Positions 26,105-33,834 of a DNA stretch of 64,000 bases are shown here, piece by piece. Location: assembly GCF_923079645.1 (NCBI RefSeq), contig NZ_CAKLPY010000001.1, positions 1,054,001 to 1,118,000 on the forward strand, written 5' to 3'. This DNA is from Emticicia aquatica. GTDB taxonomy: Bacteria; Bacteroidota; Bacteroidia; Cytophagales; Spirosomataceae. A program made the position numbers and the translations under genes. Positions within the stretch are counted from its first letter, which is position 1. The number at the start of each line of letters is the position of its first letter. The notes beneath the pieces are model-generated. The model had not been told where the DNA came from. It saw only the letters and a program-made list of their open reading frames with translations, and ran no database searches.

Positions 26105-28261
26105 TTAGTTTTGAGAGAGATTTACCTTTTGTTGTAATATTTTGAATGCTTCTTCTTTCACATCGAGTTCTTTGGTGGCAAACATCATTTTGTAGAAATT
26201 ATATGCCAAAATCAAGTGCGAAATCCACATCATTGAGCCACCAATTGCTCGCCAAAGCCAATAGGGAGCCATCAGCACTACACTATCAATAAATGGTTTG
26301 CCTTCTGCCCACGATAAACCCTTGAAAGTACCGCCAATCATCAATGGAATGGTATAAAATTGTAAGCCAATTAGTGCAAACCAAAAATGAGCTCCGACCA
26401 TTAATTGTGGTGGTTCTTGACCTGTTAGACGTGGAACAATGGCATAAATTCCTGCAAAAATGATGAATGTAATGATACCGTACATCGTGATATGCGAGTG
26501 GGCAATCGTAAAATCGGTGAAGTGCCAAATCAGGTTAGTTGAGCGAAAGGCTTCGGCAGTTCCTTGAAACGAACCAGTGAAATAATAGATAACGCCCACT
26601 ACAAAAAATGGCAAAGAATAACTATTCGAGACTTTATTCCACGAACCTTTGAAGGTCATCAAGAAATTGATTGTTCCCGAAGTTACTGGAATTAACATGC
26701 CAACACTGCCAACAATTGCCACCGTTTGTAGCCACCACGGCAAAGAACTAAACACAAAATGGTGCGTACCTATGAGCGTATAAAACAAAATCTGAGTCCA
26801 GAAGGCTAAAACGCCGAGACTATATGAGAAAATCGGTTTATTGAGCTGTTGGGGAAGAAAATAATAGAGTAAACCCAAACAGAAAAACATAAACCAAAGC
26901 CCAACTGCTTGGTGCATATAAAAGCCTTGTAGAATAGTTTCACCAATGCCGTTTTGCCAAAAAGGAAGGTAAGAAACTACCGCAATAATAGGCAAGAAAA
27001 TTACTGCCGAAGTGATGTACCAGTTGGAAATGTAAATTTCTTTGGTTTTGCGTAAAGCGACTGTTTTCAAATAATTTATCATACTCAAAACCAGACCTGC
27101 CGCAAAAAGCGACATGATTGGCCAAATGTATTCACGGTATTCGCCACCGCCGTTATTTACGCCAGCCATAAGCGAAATTGTACCTAAAATGTGTGATAAA
27201 TTGATAAAAAACAGTGAATACCAACCCATTTTCAAACTTGCCAGAGGGCCGTTTCCGACCATCGGGACTACATAATAGCCCAAACCCAGCATTCCGAGCG
27301 ATGCCCAACCCCAAAAGACCAAATTTGTATGTACTGGACGAAGGCGACCAAAACTCAACCAACTGAGTGAGTCGGCATCGGGGGCAATGAATTTTATGCC
27401 TACATATTCGCCAATGCTTGTGCCTAAAACCAACCAAAAAATTGCCGAGCCGATAAATGCCAAAATTAATTTTGTTAGATTTGGGTCAATCTTAGGACGA
27501 GGCATTGGTTTAGTTTTTTGAGCGAAGAAATTCATATCATGCTCACTTTTTACGTTTTTGAGCAAGCCTTTTTCATCGCTTGGGGCTTCTTTTCCTGACA
27601 GTTCATCATTATTTAGGTTGTAAGAAAGGGCTTTTTCTCTTCTTTCCAACTCGGTGTAATCTTGCATAACTTCGCCATTATCCAGCATTTCTGCCAATGT
27701 TTCAGCTTCTTGCATGAGATTTTTGGTTCGCATTTTGGTAAGCATTGCATTCAGCTTTGTTACCAATAAAATAAACCCAACCAAAAGCGGAATAAAGAGC
27801 AAAACCAAGGTAATCAAAACGCCAGGCTGAGTCATTAAAGATTCTCTAGTGGCAGGCAGAACATCAGACTGACCAAAACTAAATTGGCTAATGAATAGTA
27901 GTATGACCGTAAGCAAGCCTGATGATTTTAGCGAGTGAGTTTCATTATTTTTTTTGCCCAATAAGGCTCTCACTTGCTCAAAATCTAAGTCTGTGAGGTA
28001 TTTTTCGGCTTTAATGCTCTGTGAAGAAAATTTTTGTTGGATAAGCTGTGTACTTTTCTTTTTGATACTTAGACCTGTATAAATAAAAAAGCCAACGATG
28101 GGCAAAAGAACAAGTAATACAAGCAGAAATAGACCTATATCGTGGCTCTCAAATAAAGCCGAACTGGTGCTGGATTGTGCAAAAACACTATTAATTGATA
28201 AAAGTAGTAATGCTGCAATCGACCATTTTGTTTTGTTGAAAATATGTTTTTTCATGTCCAA
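26105..28261 (-). CDS. ccoN: cbb3-type cytochrome oxidase catalytic subunit with long N-terminal extension
   Basis: The C-terminal 460 residues or so are CcoN: the haem ligand region GRLRPVHTNLVFWGWAS, the CuB/haem segments MHQAVGLWF and LIGTHHFVF with an upstream tyrosine, and TIAHSHITMYG. The first 260 residues are an extra region absent from ordinary CcoN. It contains two similar units (13-68 and 111-170), each a signal-like hydrophobic segment ending FAQ or FGQ followed by a membrane segment, and then a charged linker. The enzyme should reduce O2 with electrons from c-type cytochromes. It heads the operon; a -7 box (TACATTTG, 28285-28292) precedes it. Confidence 0.85.
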   Translation of the reverse strand: MDMKKHIFNKTKWSIAALLLLSINSVFAQSSTSSALFESHDIGLFLLVLLVLLPIVGFFIYTGLSIKKKSTQLIQQKFSSQSIKAEKYLTDLDFEQVRALLGKKNNETHSLKSSGLLTVILLFISQFSFGQSDVLPATRESLMTQPGVLITLVLLFIPLLVGFILLVTKLNAMLTKMRTKNLMQEAETLAEMLDNGEVMQDYTELERREKALSYNLNNDELSGKEAPSDEKGLLKNVKSEHDMNFFAQKTKPMPRPKIDPNLTKLILAFIGSAIFWLVLGTSIGEYVGIKFIAPDADSLSWLSFGRLRPVHTNLVFWGWASLGMLGLGYYVVPMVGNGPLASLKMGWYSLFFINLSHILGTISLMAGVNNGGGEYREYIWPIMSLFAAGLVLSMINYLKTVALRKTKEIYISNWYITSAVIFLPIIAVVSYLPFWQNGIGETILQGFYMHQAVGLWFMFFCLGLLYYFLPQQLNKPIFSYSLGVLAFWTQILFYTLIGTHHFVFSSLPWWLQTVAIVGSVGMLIPVTSGTINFLMTFKGSWNKVSNSYSLPFFVVGVIYYFTGSFQGTAEAFRSTNLIWHFTDFTIAHSHITMYGIITFIIFAGIYAIVPRLTGQEPPQLMVGAHFWFALIGLQFYTIPLMIGGTFKGLSWAEGKPFIDSVVLMAPYWLWRAIGGSMMWISHLILAYNFYKMMFATKELDVKEEAFKILQQKVNLSQN

Positions 28262-28460
28262 AATATTGATTGAAAATAATACTACAAATGTATGAGCAAG
28301 GTCATAAATAACTCATGCACATATCAAGGCATTGATAGTACTATTTATCTATTTTGAAATTCACGAGCAATGTCATTGTTTAAATTGTAAGCAAAACAGT
28401 TTTTATGAAAAAACAATAAAACTGCCAATTTGAAAGCATAATCGAAGAAAATAAGGTTAT

Positions 28461-28474
28461 GTGATATTTATTAC
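28461..28474. promoter_or_regulatory. Crp-like box upstream of the oxidase operon
   Basis: GTGATATTTATTAC fits the sulfur-island palindrome (TGTGA-N6-TTACA). It is about 200 bp upstream of ccoN. The sequence 22 nt away on the - strand (TGCTTTCA) is a poor -7 box, so a direct class II role for ccoN is not supported; it could act at a distance. Confidence 0.5.
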
Positions 28475-28490
28475 ACAAGTAAAAATAAAA

Positions 28491-28520
28491 CGTTCCACTG
28501 GAAATATTTTCAGTGGAACG
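28491..28520 (-). terminator. Terminator of the DUF2892 gene
   Basis: A perfect 10-bp stem (28491-28500 with 28511-28520) followed on the - strand by a T-rich run (from 28490 downward) lies 28 nt after the stop codon. Confidence 0.75.
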
Positions 28521-28547
28521 AAAATGCCATATAACTATTTATATATT

Positions 28548-28754
28548 TTACTTTTTAACTGGACAAGTATCAATACCAATAATGGCATAAAGTGGGCAGA
28601 AACTAATTACAATTGTGAGTAAGAAAACTCCAGCGGCAACCAAAGCTACAATACCAAGTGTACCAGTAAGAATATTTGTGAAATATAGTAGCACAGCTAA
28701 TGCTACTACAACGATGCGAATAATGCGGTCGGTGCCGCCCATGTTTGGTTTCAT
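28548..28754 (-). CDS. DUF2892 (YgaP membrane domain) protein
   Basis: The 68-residue protein has the DUF2892 pattern: MKPNMGGTDRIIRI, two hydrophobic helices, and the ending FCPLYAIIGIDTCP with conserved cysteines. This domain is often fused or linked to rhodaneses. I use the ATG at 28754; a longer frame to 28895 exists but would overlap the Crp-like box and promoter at 28869-28912. A leader of roughly 100 nt would follow from that promoter. It probably belongs to the sulfur regulon. Confidence 0.8.
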   Translation of the reverse strand: MKPNMGGTDRIIRIVVVALAVLLYFTNILTGTLGIVALVAAGVFLLTIVISFCPLYAIIGIDTCPVKK

Positions 28755-28868
28755 AATGTTATTTATTTTGAATGATTGAAAAATTCTATTATGAGATATA
28801 GCCCTATAAATAGCGAAAATCAAAGTAAACAAACTATTAATATTTTTATAGGTTTCGATTTCATGTAT

Positions 28869-28912
28869 CAAATGTCGGCAATCATTTTTAACCAAGCAGT
28901 AACATTTGTTAC
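28869..28912 (-). promoter_or_regulatory. Crp-like box and near-consensus -7 upstream of DUF2892
   Basis: GTAACATTTGTTAC (28899-28912) has two identical half-sites (GTAACA). Twenty-two nt away the - strand reads GACATTTG (28869-28876), one mismatch from TAnnTTTG. The box overlaps the 3' end of the Crp/Fnr gene at 28909. Confidence 0.65.
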
Positions 28913-29526
28913 AACCTTACTTCAATTCCATCAGGAAATTGTTCAATGAGTTTTTCATGTTCTAATTTTTTTGTTACTCGGCTAACAACTTCACGAGTTG
29001 TTCCCATCGCATCGGTAATTTCTCGGTGGCGAATTTTTATAAATGGGTCATTACTTTGTTGGGCTTTTTCTTGCAAAAAACGTAGTATCCGTTTGTCAAG
29101 ATTTTCAAACAATACTTCATTGATTGTTTGAAGCAGGTCTATATAACGTAGATTATTTAATTGATGGAAGAAAATGCTAAACTCAGGAAATCGTTTGAGC
29201 CAAAAACGGATTAGTTGCGAGGGTAATAATAATAATTCGGTTTCAGTTTCGGTCTGGGCAATAATTTTACTCCCTTCCTCATTCAAAATGCTATAAAATG
29301 ACATGATGCAACTTTCATTTGGCTGAATATAATAAAGTAAAAATTCTCGGTCATCATGTCGAGTAATCACTTTAAGTAGTCCATTCAAAACAATTGGAAT
29401 CGCTTGAATAAATTGTCCTTCATGCACAATTTCAACACCTTTTGGAATTGTTTTAAATATTCCATTTTGCAAAATTTCATCATTTAGTTCTTGCGGAAAT
29501 ATATTAAACTGAGGTGGTAAAATCAT
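28909..29526 (-). CDS. Crp/Fnr-family regulator (first)
   Basis: The 205-residue protein has a cyclic-nucleotide-type sensor domain (about 20-120) and a C-terminal winged helix (HREITDAMGTTREVVSRVTKKLE) with the TREVVSR recognition helix typical of Fnr-like proteins. It lacks the N-terminal cysteine cluster of oxygen-sensing FNR. The cysteines and sulfur-island context make it one of two candidates to bind the palindromes found upstream of neighbouring operons. Its own promoter region shows no clear box. Confidence 0.85.
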   Translation of the reverse strand: MILPPQFNIFPQELNDEILQNGIFKTIPKGVEIVHEGQFIQAIPIVLNGLLKVITRHDDREFLLYYIQPNESCIMSFYSILNEEGSKIIAQTETETELLLLPSQLIRFWLKRFPEFSIFFHQLNNLRYIDLLQTINEVLFENLDKRILRFLQEKAQQSNDPFIKIRHREITDAMGTTREVVSRVTKKLEHEKLIEQFPDGIEVRL

Positions 29527-29578
29527 TTTGAAAGCTATTTTAATGCAAATAAGGTGATTTCTTGGGGCATTTTTATTT

Positions 29579-29680
29579 TTAATCAGATTTGTTTTTCTGA
29601 AATTCCATCTTATAAATTACCCATCCAAAACCTGCAATTAGATGAAGTAATACTATACCGAAAATTATCTTTTCCCACAT
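29579..29680 (-). CDS. Small single-span membrane protein, 33 residues
   Basis: This short open frame begins MWEKIIFGIVLLHLIAGFGW and ends in a charged tail (YKMEFQKNKSD). It has one membrane segment flanked by charged residues and lies 7 nt after the truncated methyltransferase. Size and form resemble small oxidase-associated peptides (CcoQ/CydX-like), but no family can be claimed. Confidence 0.45.
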   Translation of the reverse strand: MWEKIIFGIVLLHLIAGFGWVIYKMEFQKNKSD

Positions 29681-29687
29681 AGCTATA

Positions 29688-30095
29688 TTAGTTTTTCGTA
29701 GCAATCATTCTAACTACATGACCTTTTCCTTGATGATAAAGGCCTTCGTCAAGGTCGATGATTTTATCTTCGAGCTGCAAAATTTTCAAGCCAGAAAATT
29801 CTTTTTCAACTTCTTCGACCGAAAATAACATAGACAAATCTTTTGGTCCACCCGATAAATAATTAAGTTGATTTTTATGAAACACCTCAAATATTATACA
29901 ACCTGAAGTTTTGATGACCTGTGTTACTTTTTGATGAAATTCTTGACGTAAATGTGCAGGGAAATGAGCAAAAAATAAGCCGACTACATCAAATTGAATA
30001 TTTTCGATCGAAAAATCGGCAACATTCATTATATCGTAATTGAGCGAAACTTCGTGAAAGTACGAACAAAACAGCTCGCACTTTCCTATTAAACC
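29688..30095 (-). pseudogene. SAM-dependent methyltransferase, N-terminal half lost
   Basis: The open frame holds only the C-terminal half of a class I methyltransferase of the TehB/thiopurine type: FDVVGLFFAHFP (motif of the catalytic strand) through to VEEVEKEFSGLKI and a final HVVRMIATKN. In-frame homology continues upstream of the ATG at 30029 to about 30062 (EVSLNYDIM), then stops at a TAG at 30096-30098. SAM-binding motif I is missing, so the protein cannot be active alone. A Crp-like box remains upstream at 30183. Confidence 0.7.
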
Positions 30096-30182
30096 CTAAG
30101 CCTTATTACTATTAATGTTTTTGTCTAAAAAATCATCTTTAGAATATATTACAAAGAATATGTATTCTAAAAAACGCCTACC

Positions 30183-30196
30183 GTGATAAAAGTTAC
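30183..30196. promoter_or_regulatory. Crp-like box upstream of the methyltransferase remnant
   Basis: GTGATAAAAGTTAC matches the island palindrome with one degenerate half. The - strand 22 nt away begins TATTCTTTG (one base longer than the -7 consensus). It suggests the lost methyltransferase once belonged to the sulfur regulon. Confidence 0.55.
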
Positions 30197-30206
30197 ATAG
30201 CACAAA

Positions 30207-30234
30207 AAAACACGGATAAAATTACCCGTGTTTT
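30207..30234 (-). terminator. Terminator of the HMA-domain gene
   Basis: A 9-bp stem (30207-30215 with 30226-30234) is followed on the - strand by a T-run. It lies 51 nt after the stop codon. Confidence 0.75.
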
Positions 30235-30284
30235 CCGACCTGCTAAACCTCTAATTTATGGAACTATTAAATTCTTGTATCAAT

Positions 30285-30503
30285 TTATTTGCTATTTTGT
30301 TTTAATTCTGAGTAGCCCATGTGTATCAGCAACGAAACTATCTCAACTCTTTTGATTGATGTATTATGCTCAATTTTTAAAGAAGCAAACTCTTTATCAA
30401 CCGCTACCGAAAATACACCAGTCAAGTTTTTTAGGCGAATTTTGATTCTATCATAGCAATTATCGCACTTTATGTTTTCTAATACGATTTCAGAAATAGC
30501 CAT
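30285..30503 (-). CDS. Heavy-metal-associated (HMA) domain protein
   Basis: The 72-residue protein has the HMA fold pattern with a single CxxC (IKCDNCYDRI) near the N-terminus, a typical copper- or other soft-metal-binding chaperone layout. It lies 62 nt after the persulfide dioxygenase gene in the same direction, separated by a strong hairpin. It may protect the respiratory or sulfur enzymes, or carry copper to the oxidase; the second is an inference from context. Confidence 0.72.
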   Translation of the reverse strand: MAISEIVLENIKCDNCYDRIKIRLKNLTGVFSVAVDKEFASLKIEHNTSIKRVEIVSLLIHMGYSELKQNSK

Positions 30504-30525
30504 TTTAAATAAATTTTTGAATCAT

Positions 30526-30557
30526 AGCACCCACATTTAGTATTAAATGTGGGTGCT
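30526..30557. terminator. Intercistronic hairpin
   Basis: A perfect 14-bp stem (30526-30539 with 30544-30557) and 4-nt loop lies between the persulfide dioxygenase stop and the HMA gene. The - strand has no clear T-run after it, so it may be a partial terminator or RNA-stability element. Confidence 0.65.
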
Positions 30558-30565
30558 GAAATATT

Positions 30566-31981
30566 TTAACAAAACGCTTCTTCCATTACGCTCGTTACAA
30601 CTGAATTTCCTTTATTTACCCAGTCATTGATACTTGCTGAATAATTTTTTACATTCTTGAAACCACTTTTCAGCAATAATGAATAACCAATGGCTGCTCT
30701 GTCGCCACTTTGGCAATGAATTATTACTTGCTTGTCTTTACTGATTTTATCCAAGTTTTGGAGCATTGTTCCAACAAAGATATTTTCTGCTTCGGCAATA
30801 TGTCCAGTATTGTACTCGGCAACGCCTCTGATGTCGATCACTTGCACATCGTCTTTGCCTAAATAGCTTTTAAACTCATTAATTTCGATAATATCACTTT
30901 TTTGAAGTTCGATTCCTAAAGAATTTACATCCGAGACGTAACCCAAAACATTATCTAAACCGATACGCATTAATTTACGAGTTAAATCTTCAATTTGTGC
31001 ATCGCTCGCCACCAACATAAACGATTCTTGATAGTTTACAAACCAACCCATCCAAGTTGCAAAAGCGTTATTTCCTTGAATATTGATACTATCAGGCACA
31101 AAACCTGCAGCAAAATCTACTTTATTACGGGCATCAATCAACTTGATTCCGTTGCTCATTGCGGTCTTTACTTCTTCTGCCGAAAGTTTCTTTTGCTTTG
31201 GCACTTCGGTCAATAAAGGTCTATCAACTTTATTGAGGTGTTTCATCATCGCAAAATACTTTGGTGGCTCTGGTTGGTCGGCCAAAAGATATTTTACAAA
31301 GCCTTCTTTGTCATCATCGTACTGGAACGCCCAGTTTCTGATTTTTTCGTAACCTACCGTTGAGCTTGGTACTGCACCCAAAGCTTTTCCACAAGCTGAA
31401 CCTGCTCCGTGACCAGGCCAAACTTGCAAATAATCAGGCAAAGTTTCAAACTTTTGAATCGAACCAAACATCTGAATTGCTCCTGCTTCTTTTGTGCCAA
31501 CAATTCCTGCTGCTTTTTCTAATAAATCGGGGCGACCAATATCTCCAACGAATACAAAATCTCCTGTAAATAACATCACAGGCTCTAAACTCGCAGGTTT
31601 ATCTGTCAATAAAAAACTGATACTTTCAGGTGTGTGACCAGGTGTATGAATCACTTCTAAAGTCAGGTTTCCAACCGAAATTACGCTGCCATTTTTTAAA
31701 CCAACATGGTTAAATTCATACTGCCAACCCTCCCCACCTTCATCGGAAAGATATATTTCTGCACCTGTAACGGCCGCCAATTCTCTCGAACCTGATAAAA
31801 AGTCGGCGTGAATATGGGTTTCGGTTACGTGTGTAATCTTCATATTGTTTTGCTTCGCAATTTCGAGATAAGTGTCAATATCTCTTTTTGGGTCAATTAC
31901 GATAGCAATTCCTGCTTTTTGGCATCCTATAAAATAGCTCGCTTGAGCTAAACTTTTGTCATATACGTGTTGAAAAAACAT
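30566..31981 (-). CDS. Persulfide dioxygenase-rhodanese fusion (copy 2)
   Basis: The same architecture and length (471 residues) as the gene at 15159: ETHE1-type domain with THIHAD, HTPGHT and GDFVFVGD; WPGHGAGSACGK; an inactive rhodanese domain; then an active one with HCQSGDR. Sequences differ clearly, so this is not a recent duplicate. It is preceded by a Crp-like box with a perfect -7 element (32007-32050), while copy 1 has an AraC-type repeat, suggesting different signals. It should oxidise persulfide to sulfite, which the TauE exporter encoded next door may remove. Confidence 0.88.
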   Translation of the reverse strand: MFFQHVYDKSLAQASYFIGCQKAGIAIVIDPKRDIDTYLEIAKQNNMKITHVTETHIHADFLSGSRELAAVTGAEIYLSDEGGEGWQYEFNHVGLKNGSVISVGNLTLEVIHTPGHTPESISFLLTDKPASLEPVMLFTGDFVFVGDIGRPDLLEKAAGIVGTKEAGAIQMFGSIQKFETLPDYLQVWPGHGAGSACGKALGAVPSSTVGYEKIRNWAFQYDDDKEGFVKYLLADQPEPPKYFAMMKHLNKVDRPLLTEVPKQKKLSAEEVKTAMSNGIKLIDARNKVDFAAGFVPDSINIQGNNAFATWMGWFVNYQESFMLVASDAQIEDLTRKLMRIGLDNVLGYVSDVNSLGIELQKSDIIEINEFKSYLGKDDVQVIDIRGVAEYNTGHIAEAENIFVGTMLQNLDKISKDKQVIIHCQSGDRAAIGYSLLLKSGFKNVKNYSASINDWVNKGNSVVTSVMEEAFC

Positions 31982-32006
31982 AGTTTTATAAGTTTTAGAT
32001 TTGATT

Positions 32007-32050
32007 CAAAATTAGATTGATTGAAAAACTTTTACTGTGACATTTATTAC
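32007..32050 (-). promoter_or_regulatory. Crp-like box and -7 element upstream of persulfide dioxygenase 2
   Basis: GTGACATTTATTAC (32037-32050) lies 22 nt from TAATTTTG on the - strand (32007-32014). Confidence 0.75.
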
Positions 32051-32071
32051 AAAGCCACGATTTTTTTGAAA

Positions 32072-32878
32072 TTATTTAAAGAAAACTTCTTTCGTGATGA
32101 TATAAATTCCCATTACCAGCACAAACCAACCAAATGATTTTTTGAGTTTTTCTCCAGAAATGAATTTCGACAAGTACGTTCCTAAGAATATTCCACTCAC
32201 CGAAAGTGCAGTGAAAGGCAATAAGAAAGCCCAATCAACGTGGATATTCGATAAATCACCCAAAAATCCAATAAGTGATTTAGCTGCAATAATCAATAGT
32301 GAAGTTCCGACTGCCATTTTCATTGGTAAACGAGTAAAAAGAACGAGAGCAGGAATAATCAAAAATCCACCACCAGCACCAACTATTCCTGTCAATATTC
32401 CTACTAAACCGCCTTCAAGGGCAATCATCGGATAGTTGAATTTCAATTCGCCAGTGTTCTCTTCTTTTTCTTCTTTTTTATTTTTTATCATCGAATAAGA
32501 TGCCGCCAACATGATTAATGCGAAGAAAACCATAATGCCTACGTTTTTGGAAATCTCAAAATCAGAAATATTAAATAGTGGGTCGGGAATGGCAGGAACT
32601 AAGTATTTTCGGGTAAGAAAAACGGTTGTAAAAGAAGGAATGGCAAACACCAAAGCTGCACGATAATTGACTAACTTTTTTTTCATAAAACTCGCCGAAC
32701 CAACCAATGAAGTCATGCCAACGATAAAAAGTGAGTAAGCTGTAGAGATAACAGGGCTAATATTGAGCAAATAAACTAATACAGGTAAGGTAAGAATACT
32801 GCCGCCGCCGCCAATAAGACCCAAACTTACACCGATTAAGATTGAGGCAGCAAAGCCCATTATTTCAGTAGAATTCAT
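32072..32878 (-). CDS. TauE/SafE-family sulfite/sulfonate exporter
   Basis: The 268-residue protein has about eight membrane segments in two repeats, each beginning with the glycine-rich pattern of the family (GVSLGLIGGGGSILTLPVLVYL; GILTGIVGAGGGFLIIPALVLF). It should export sulfite or a related organosulfur anion. I use ATG 32878; a longer frame begins at 32908. The Crp-like promoter (32911-32954) is just upstream. Located beside the persulfide dioxygenase, sulfite is the most likely cargo. Confidence 0.85.
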   Translation of the reverse strand: MNSTEIMGFAASILIGVSLGLIGGGGSILTLPVLVYLLNISPVISTAYSLFIVGMTSLVGSASFMKKKLVNYRAALVFAIPSFTTVFLTRKYLVPAIPDPLFNISDFEISKNVGIMVFFALIMLAASYSMIKNKKEEKEENTGELKFNYPMIALEGGLVGILTGIVGAGGGFLIIPALVLFTRLPMKMAVGTSLLIIAAKSLIGFLGDLSNIHVDWAFLLPFTALSVSGIFLGTYLSKFISGEKLKKSFGWFVLVMGIYIITKEVFFK

Positions 32879-32910
32879 TTTAATTGATAGTGTTTTGTGA
32901 TTTAACACTA

Positions 32911-32954
32911 CAAAAGTATCTTGCTTAAAATGCCTGTTCGGTGATAATTGTTAC
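32911..32954 (-). promoter_or_regulatory. Crp-like box and -7 element upstream of the TauE gene
   Basis: GTGATAATTGTTAC (32941-32954) lies 22 nt from TACTTTTG on the - strand (32911-32918), the same arrangement as at the porin, TsdA and persulfide dioxygenase 2 promoters. It also argues that the TauE translation start is ATG 32878. Confidence 0.75.
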
Positions 32955-33005
32955 AAAGCCCCAAAAATTTATGATTTTTATCATTATTTTTTTTGAGATA
33001 AAAAA

Positions 33006-33029
33006 AGCCTTGAATTTTATTTCAAGGCT
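33006..33029 (-). terminator. Terminator overlapping the Crp/Fnr stop codon
   Basis: A 9-bp stem (33006-33014 with 33021-33029) overlaps the last codons of the regulator gene and is followed on the - strand by a T-run. Confidence 0.75.
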
Positions 33030-33667
33030 ATATCCAGTAATTCAACTTTATTTCGAGAAAGCTTTACTCTTCCGAGGCGTTCGAGTTGTTTCAAAAGTCG
33101 AGAAATGACTTCTCGTGAAGTAGCCAGTTCATTACCCAATTCTTCGTGAGTTACATTAAAAACCGTGCATCCGCATTGAGTTGATTTTTTCTTTAATAAG
33201 GCAATTAATCTATCATCGAGTTTGAAAAAAGCGATTTGGTCAATTGCCGCCAGCAAATCATCAAAACGTTTTTGGTAAGTCATAAAAACAAATTCTTTCC
33301 AAGATGAATACTTGGTCATCCACTCATCAATTTTGCTGACAGGTACTGAAATTAACTGTGTTTGTGAGTCAGCTATCGCCGTAATTTCGCTTTGACGGCT
33401 ATTCAGGCAACAAGTCAAAGACATGGCACATGAATCTTTTTCACCTAAATAATAGAGTAATGCTTCTCGTCCTTCGGAATCAGAACGCACAATTTTGACC
33501 GAACCACTCAACAAAATTGGAACTGTACGAATGTAGCCACCTGGACGCATCAAGACAAAACCTTCTTCTACGTCCATGTATGTACCAAATTCGGCAAGTT
33601 CTTTCAAAAGGCCAACTTCAAATGTTTTTCCGAATTTATCGTGTAAAAAAATAAGGTCTAATTTCAT
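33017..33667 (-). CDS. Crp/Fnr-family regulator (second), cysteine-rich
   Basis: The 216-residue protein has a cyclic-nucleotide-type domain and a winged helix with THEELGNELATSREVISRLLKQLE. Unusual cysteines are C80, C86 and C87 (DSCAMSLTCCLN), in the region that carries the effector pocket, and C165 and C167 (QCGC), near the hinge to the DNA-binding domain. Cysteine thiols could sense sulfide or persulfide. As it lies directly upstream of the TauE promoter, it is the best candidate to bind the island's palindromes. Sensing and targets are inferred. Confidence 0.85.
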   Translation of the reverse strand: MKLDLIFLHDKFGKTFEVGLLKELAEFGTYMDVEEGFVLMRPGGYIRTVPILLSGSVKIVRSDSEGREALLYYLGEKDSCAMSLTCCLNSRQSEITAIADSQTQLISVPVSKIDEWMTKYSSWKEFVFMTYQKRFDDLLAAIDQIAFFKLDDRLIALLKKKSTQCGCTVFNVTHEELGNELATSREVISRLLKQLERLGRVKLSRNKVELLDIALK

Positions 33668-33834
33668 TTATTTAAATTGTTTCGTTGAGCTATCAGAATA
33701 AGTATTGTTGCAAATAGTCTCTTTTTCATAAAAAACATTTTGCTTAATAAAGTAACAATAAAAATGAATGACATTGCTCATATCTACTGTATAATAAATA
33801 AAAAATGATATAATTTAGATAAAAAGTACGATTA

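Noticed and set aside
25711..26145. 144-codon open frame opposite the CcoO-like gene
   Set aside because: It is antisense to a well-supported haem protein and its composition mirrors that gene.
28315..28328. Crp-like box at the expected 22-nt distance from the ccoN -7 box (28285-28292)
   Set aside because: Only a few positions match the palindrome, so ccoN does not share the canonical layout.
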